Positions 50,559-54,571 of a DNA stretch of 54,571 bases are shown in pieces. The position numbers were made by a program, and so were the translations under genes. Each line of letters begins with the position of its first letter. Within the stretch, counting starts at the first letter, position 1. Under the pieces are notes generated by a model that saw nothing but the letters and a program-made list of their open reading frames with translations, searched no databases and was not told where the DNA came from. This stretch comes from Ophiocordyceps camponoti-saundersi (nom. inval.) (lineage: Eukaryota; Ascomycota; Sordariomycetes; Hypocreales; Ophiocordycipitaceae), in NCBI GenBank assembly GCA_003339415.1, contig PDHQ01000065.1, positions 1 through 54,571 on the forward strand, read 5' to 3'.

Positions 50559-51817
50559 TCACTTGCCGGTGTCGAGGACGTATCTACCAACAATCTTGCC
50601 TTGGTGCATCCGCTGGAAGACGTCGTGAAGCTCAGTCAGGCCGACGACGGTGACGGGAGCCTTAATGAGACCCCTGCGGAAGAAGTCGAGGGCTTCGGCC
50701 ACGTCGGCGCGATTGCCGACGTAGCTGCCCCTGATGGTGATCATGCGGAGGACCGTCTCGAATACGGGGGCGTTGAAGGTGGCATCGGGAGGCAGGCCGA
50801 CGCAGACGATGGTGCCGTGAGGACGGACGTATCGGGCAGCCTGACGGAATGGCTCCTCGCTACCGGCGGCGAGCAGGACGGCCGAGGGGCCCTGACCGTC
50901 TGTCGAGGCGGCCTTGACAGCGGCGACGACGTCTTCTTCTTGGCCAAAGTCGACAAAGGCCATGGCGCCGAGCTGCTCGCAGGCCCGACGCTTTTCCTCG
51001 CCCGCGTCGACGGCGATGACGTGGTAGCCCATGGCGCGGGCGTACTGGACCGCGAGGCTCCCGAGGCCACCGCCGGCCCCGACGACGGCAACGCACTGAC
51101 CTGCGCGGGCGCCCGTCTCCTTTAGGCCACGATAGACGGTCAAGCCCGCGCAGAGGATGGGGGCGACTGCAGCGAGATCATGACATTCGTCGGGGATACG
51201 GGCCACATGTGAGGCCTGGGCCAGGGCATACTGCTGGAAGGTTCCACCTAGGCTATAACCCGATAGCTTAACGGAGGGGCAGAGCTGCTCGTCACCGACC
51301 TGACAATAGGAGCAGTCGAGGCACGAGCCGTTGATCCACTTGATTCCGACGCGGGCGCCGATGGGGATGCTATTCACGAGGGAGCCGCGAGCGACGACTA
51401 TACCGGCTCCTTCGTGGCCGCCGATGAAGGGTAGACGTGGAGGGATGGGCCAGTCGTCGTGTAGGAGGTGGTAATCGGAGTGGCAGACGCCGGAGAAGAG
51501 GACGTGAACGAGGACTTGGTCTGCTTCCGGGCGGGGGACGGGAACGCGTTTGTAGACGGGGGCTGAGAAGAGGGGGGTGGTCTTGTTAGGATCGGAAAGG
51601 TTGGTGCCTAGATTGAGATGATGGGGATGAAGAAAAGGGGAGGACAGGGGGGAGGAGAAGACGGACGGCCGCCTGTGGTCTCTGTGACCTGGGCCCACTG
51701 CTCGGACGGGATATCCGGATCCGAGGTCAATTCCGGGTTCGAAGGCATCACGGTCGGAGGAGGAGAAGGAGTAGGAGGAGGCTGTTGCTGTTGCTGTTCG
51801 GAAGGTATTGAGGTCAT
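50559..51817 (-). CDS. zinc-dependent alcohol dehydrogenase (yeast ADH1 type)
   Basis: Two exons, 51817-51667 and 51562-50559, encode 384 aa; the 104-nt intron falls between TETTGG and [10 protein letters not shown]. Catalytic zinc ligands are Cys77 (SGVCHSD), His100-Glu101 (GGHEGAG) and Cys188 ([10 protein letters not shown]). The structural zinc set is Cys131, 134, 137 and 145 ([15 protein letters not shown]). The NAD-binding motif is GAGGGLG. This is the tetrameric cytosolic ethanol/acetaldehyde dehydrogenase fold of medium-chain reductases. It is about 30 residues longer than usual because of a Gln/Pro-rich N-terminal extension (residues 7-38) before the standard IPSEQWAQV. Translation might instead start at the in-frame Met24 (MPSNPELTS). 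Substrate direction (fermentation or ethanol use) is not visible in the sequence. Confidence 0.92.
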
Positions 51818-52405
51818 TGCTAAGAGACACTACCAGGTAGAATGGGCGATGGAAAGAGAGAAGCTGTATGTAGGTATGGATGACGATGTATGGATGATGA
51901 AGGAGAAGGAGCTCCAATCGACAGAGGGGAAGACGGAGAAGGTTGATTTAGAGGAGTAAGAAGGGAGGGGCAAGCCGGGGAACGGGGAAACGGGGAAACA
52001 GGAAGCAGCCGTAGGCAGGCAGGCAGGCAGGCAGGCAGTACGCATGTAGGACAGACAATCACAAGCTTCCCTTTTCGACTCTCATCCTCGGGATAAGCAA
52101 AGCGGGCTTCTCATTCAAGATGCGACGTCAAGGCAGCAAAACCGTACAGTACAGACAGACATTCAAACATGCGTACATGCATGCGTGCATGCATACCGTA
52201 CTCGTCCCCTTGTCAGAATCACTAAACGAAGGCATAAATAGACGCGCGACGAGCTGAAATGACAACAAAAGGGGGACCGTCCACTCGTACATGTGATATG
52301 AAGAAGAGAGAGAGAGAGAGAGGATCATCTTATCTCGGGTCGAGCGATGAATTAAAGCAAGAGTCGTTCCCTCTCTCTTTTCTCTCCATCATAGAGTAAC
52401 TTCTT
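51818..52405. other. intergenic; ADH promoter and ATX1 3' region
   Basis: Contains a GGCA tetranucleotide run (about 52015-52037), GCATGCATGC-type repeats near 52178-52194 and an AG run near 52305-52321. No gene is supported. Confidence 0.5.
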
Positions 52406-52757
52406 TCACGCAGCGACGGGAATCGGCATCTCGACCCCATCGGCCGTCGCGGAATTGACCTTTTTGCCCGTCTTGGAGATCTTTTCCAGCACGGCGTCGA
52501 AGGGTAGATCCGTCGTGACTGTAGCCGTCTGCTTCTCTAGGGAAACCTCGTAGCTCTCGACGCCTGCGGTTTTTTTTTTGGCCCCCGCGCCCTCATGGTC
52601 AGTTACATGCACGACGATATGAAGAGGTTCAAGAGAATAGAGGGGGAGGGGAAGGGGAAAAAAGGGAAACCCCACCGTCGAGCTTCTTCAATACCCGGTC
52701 GATGGCGCCGGAGCAGCCGCCGCAGGTCATGACAACGTTAAATTCGTACTTGTGCAT
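52406..52757 (-). CDS. ATX1: copper metallochaperone Atx1
   Basis: Two exons, 52757-52676 and 52563-52406, encode 79 aa; the 112-nt intron has a weak donor (GTGGGG) and ends AAACCGCAG. The heavy-metal-associated fold is complete: the copper-binding MTCGGC (Met10, Cys12, Cys15) lies after the first strand, followed by the helix SGAIDRVLKKLDG, then VESYEVSLEKQTATVTT and a lysine face near the end (KISKTGKKVN) that docks on the Cu-ATPase. Atx1 carries Cu(I) to the Ccc2-type transporter at the trans-Golgi and aids multicopper oxidases. Length and layout match the family. The tail ADGVEMPIPVAA is slightly longer than in yeast. Confidence 0.93.
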
Positions 52758-54568
<1,811 letters not shown>

Positions 54569-54571
54569 ACA

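Overview
This window is nuclear DNA from a filamentous ascomycete. Genes are close together on both strands and carry short spliceosomal introns (about 50-110 nt) with CTGAC/CTAAC-like branch points. The protein set is typical of Pezizomycotina, probably Sordariomycetes and most likely Hypocreales (inference; the species cannot be read from the sequence). The left end (about 1-2430) is an AT-rich block that looks RIP-mutated. The right end runs into a 136-base C homopolymer. Two short N gaps (14641-14646 and 24838-24845) sit inside other G/C homopolymers, so this looks like a complete contig or scaffold of a draft assembly.

Layout, left to right: mutated repeat block (1-2430); a Nudix hydrolase of the Aps1/DIPP type (+); LSM1 (+); a DUF2358-like mitochondrial protein (-); the Rab GTPase YPT1 (+); a large fungal protein of the 'gastric mucin-like' type (-); about 4.5 kb of gene-free low-complexity and motif-rich DNA; a WD40 protein (-) divergent from MCL1/CTF4 (+); a second gene-poor stretch (22.9-25.2 kb); an HSF-type transcription factor of the Sfl1/Hsf2 kind (+); a small acidic/basic nuclear-type protein (-); DLT1 (-); the nucleoporin NDC1 (-) divergent from the Pep12-like syntaxin (+); COX18 (-) divergent from ALG11 (+); gamma-glutamyltranspeptidase (-) divergent from TRM2 (+); the UNC-45/Cro1/She4-like myosin chaperone (-); taspase (-) divergent from ARP3 (+); a zinc alcohol dehydrogenase (-); and the copper chaperone ATX1 (-). 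I rebuilt exon structures by hand. Every spliced reading frame given below is a whole number of codons and is continuous across its splice sites.

Functionally this is a housekeeping neighbourhood: replication, RNA decay, tRNA modification, ER glycosylation, vesicle traffic, nuclear pore, actin and respiratory assembly. It is not a gene cluster with one purpose. I found no secondary-metabolite cluster, virus-like operon, CRISPR array, rRNA or convincing tRNA. I also saw no coherent new multi-gene system.

The most interesting signals are regulatory or architectural. RTCACGTG boxes recur in proximal promoters, including three of the five divergent promoters. Two MluI cell-cycle boxes lie in the MCL1 promoter. 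TACCTA/TACGGA palindromic motifs are dispersed almost only between genes. Long C/G homopolymers occur, two of them in promoters. A relic 42-bp repeat reads as a RIP-inactivated coiled coil. TRM2 has a dual-start layout that suggests two cellular destinations.
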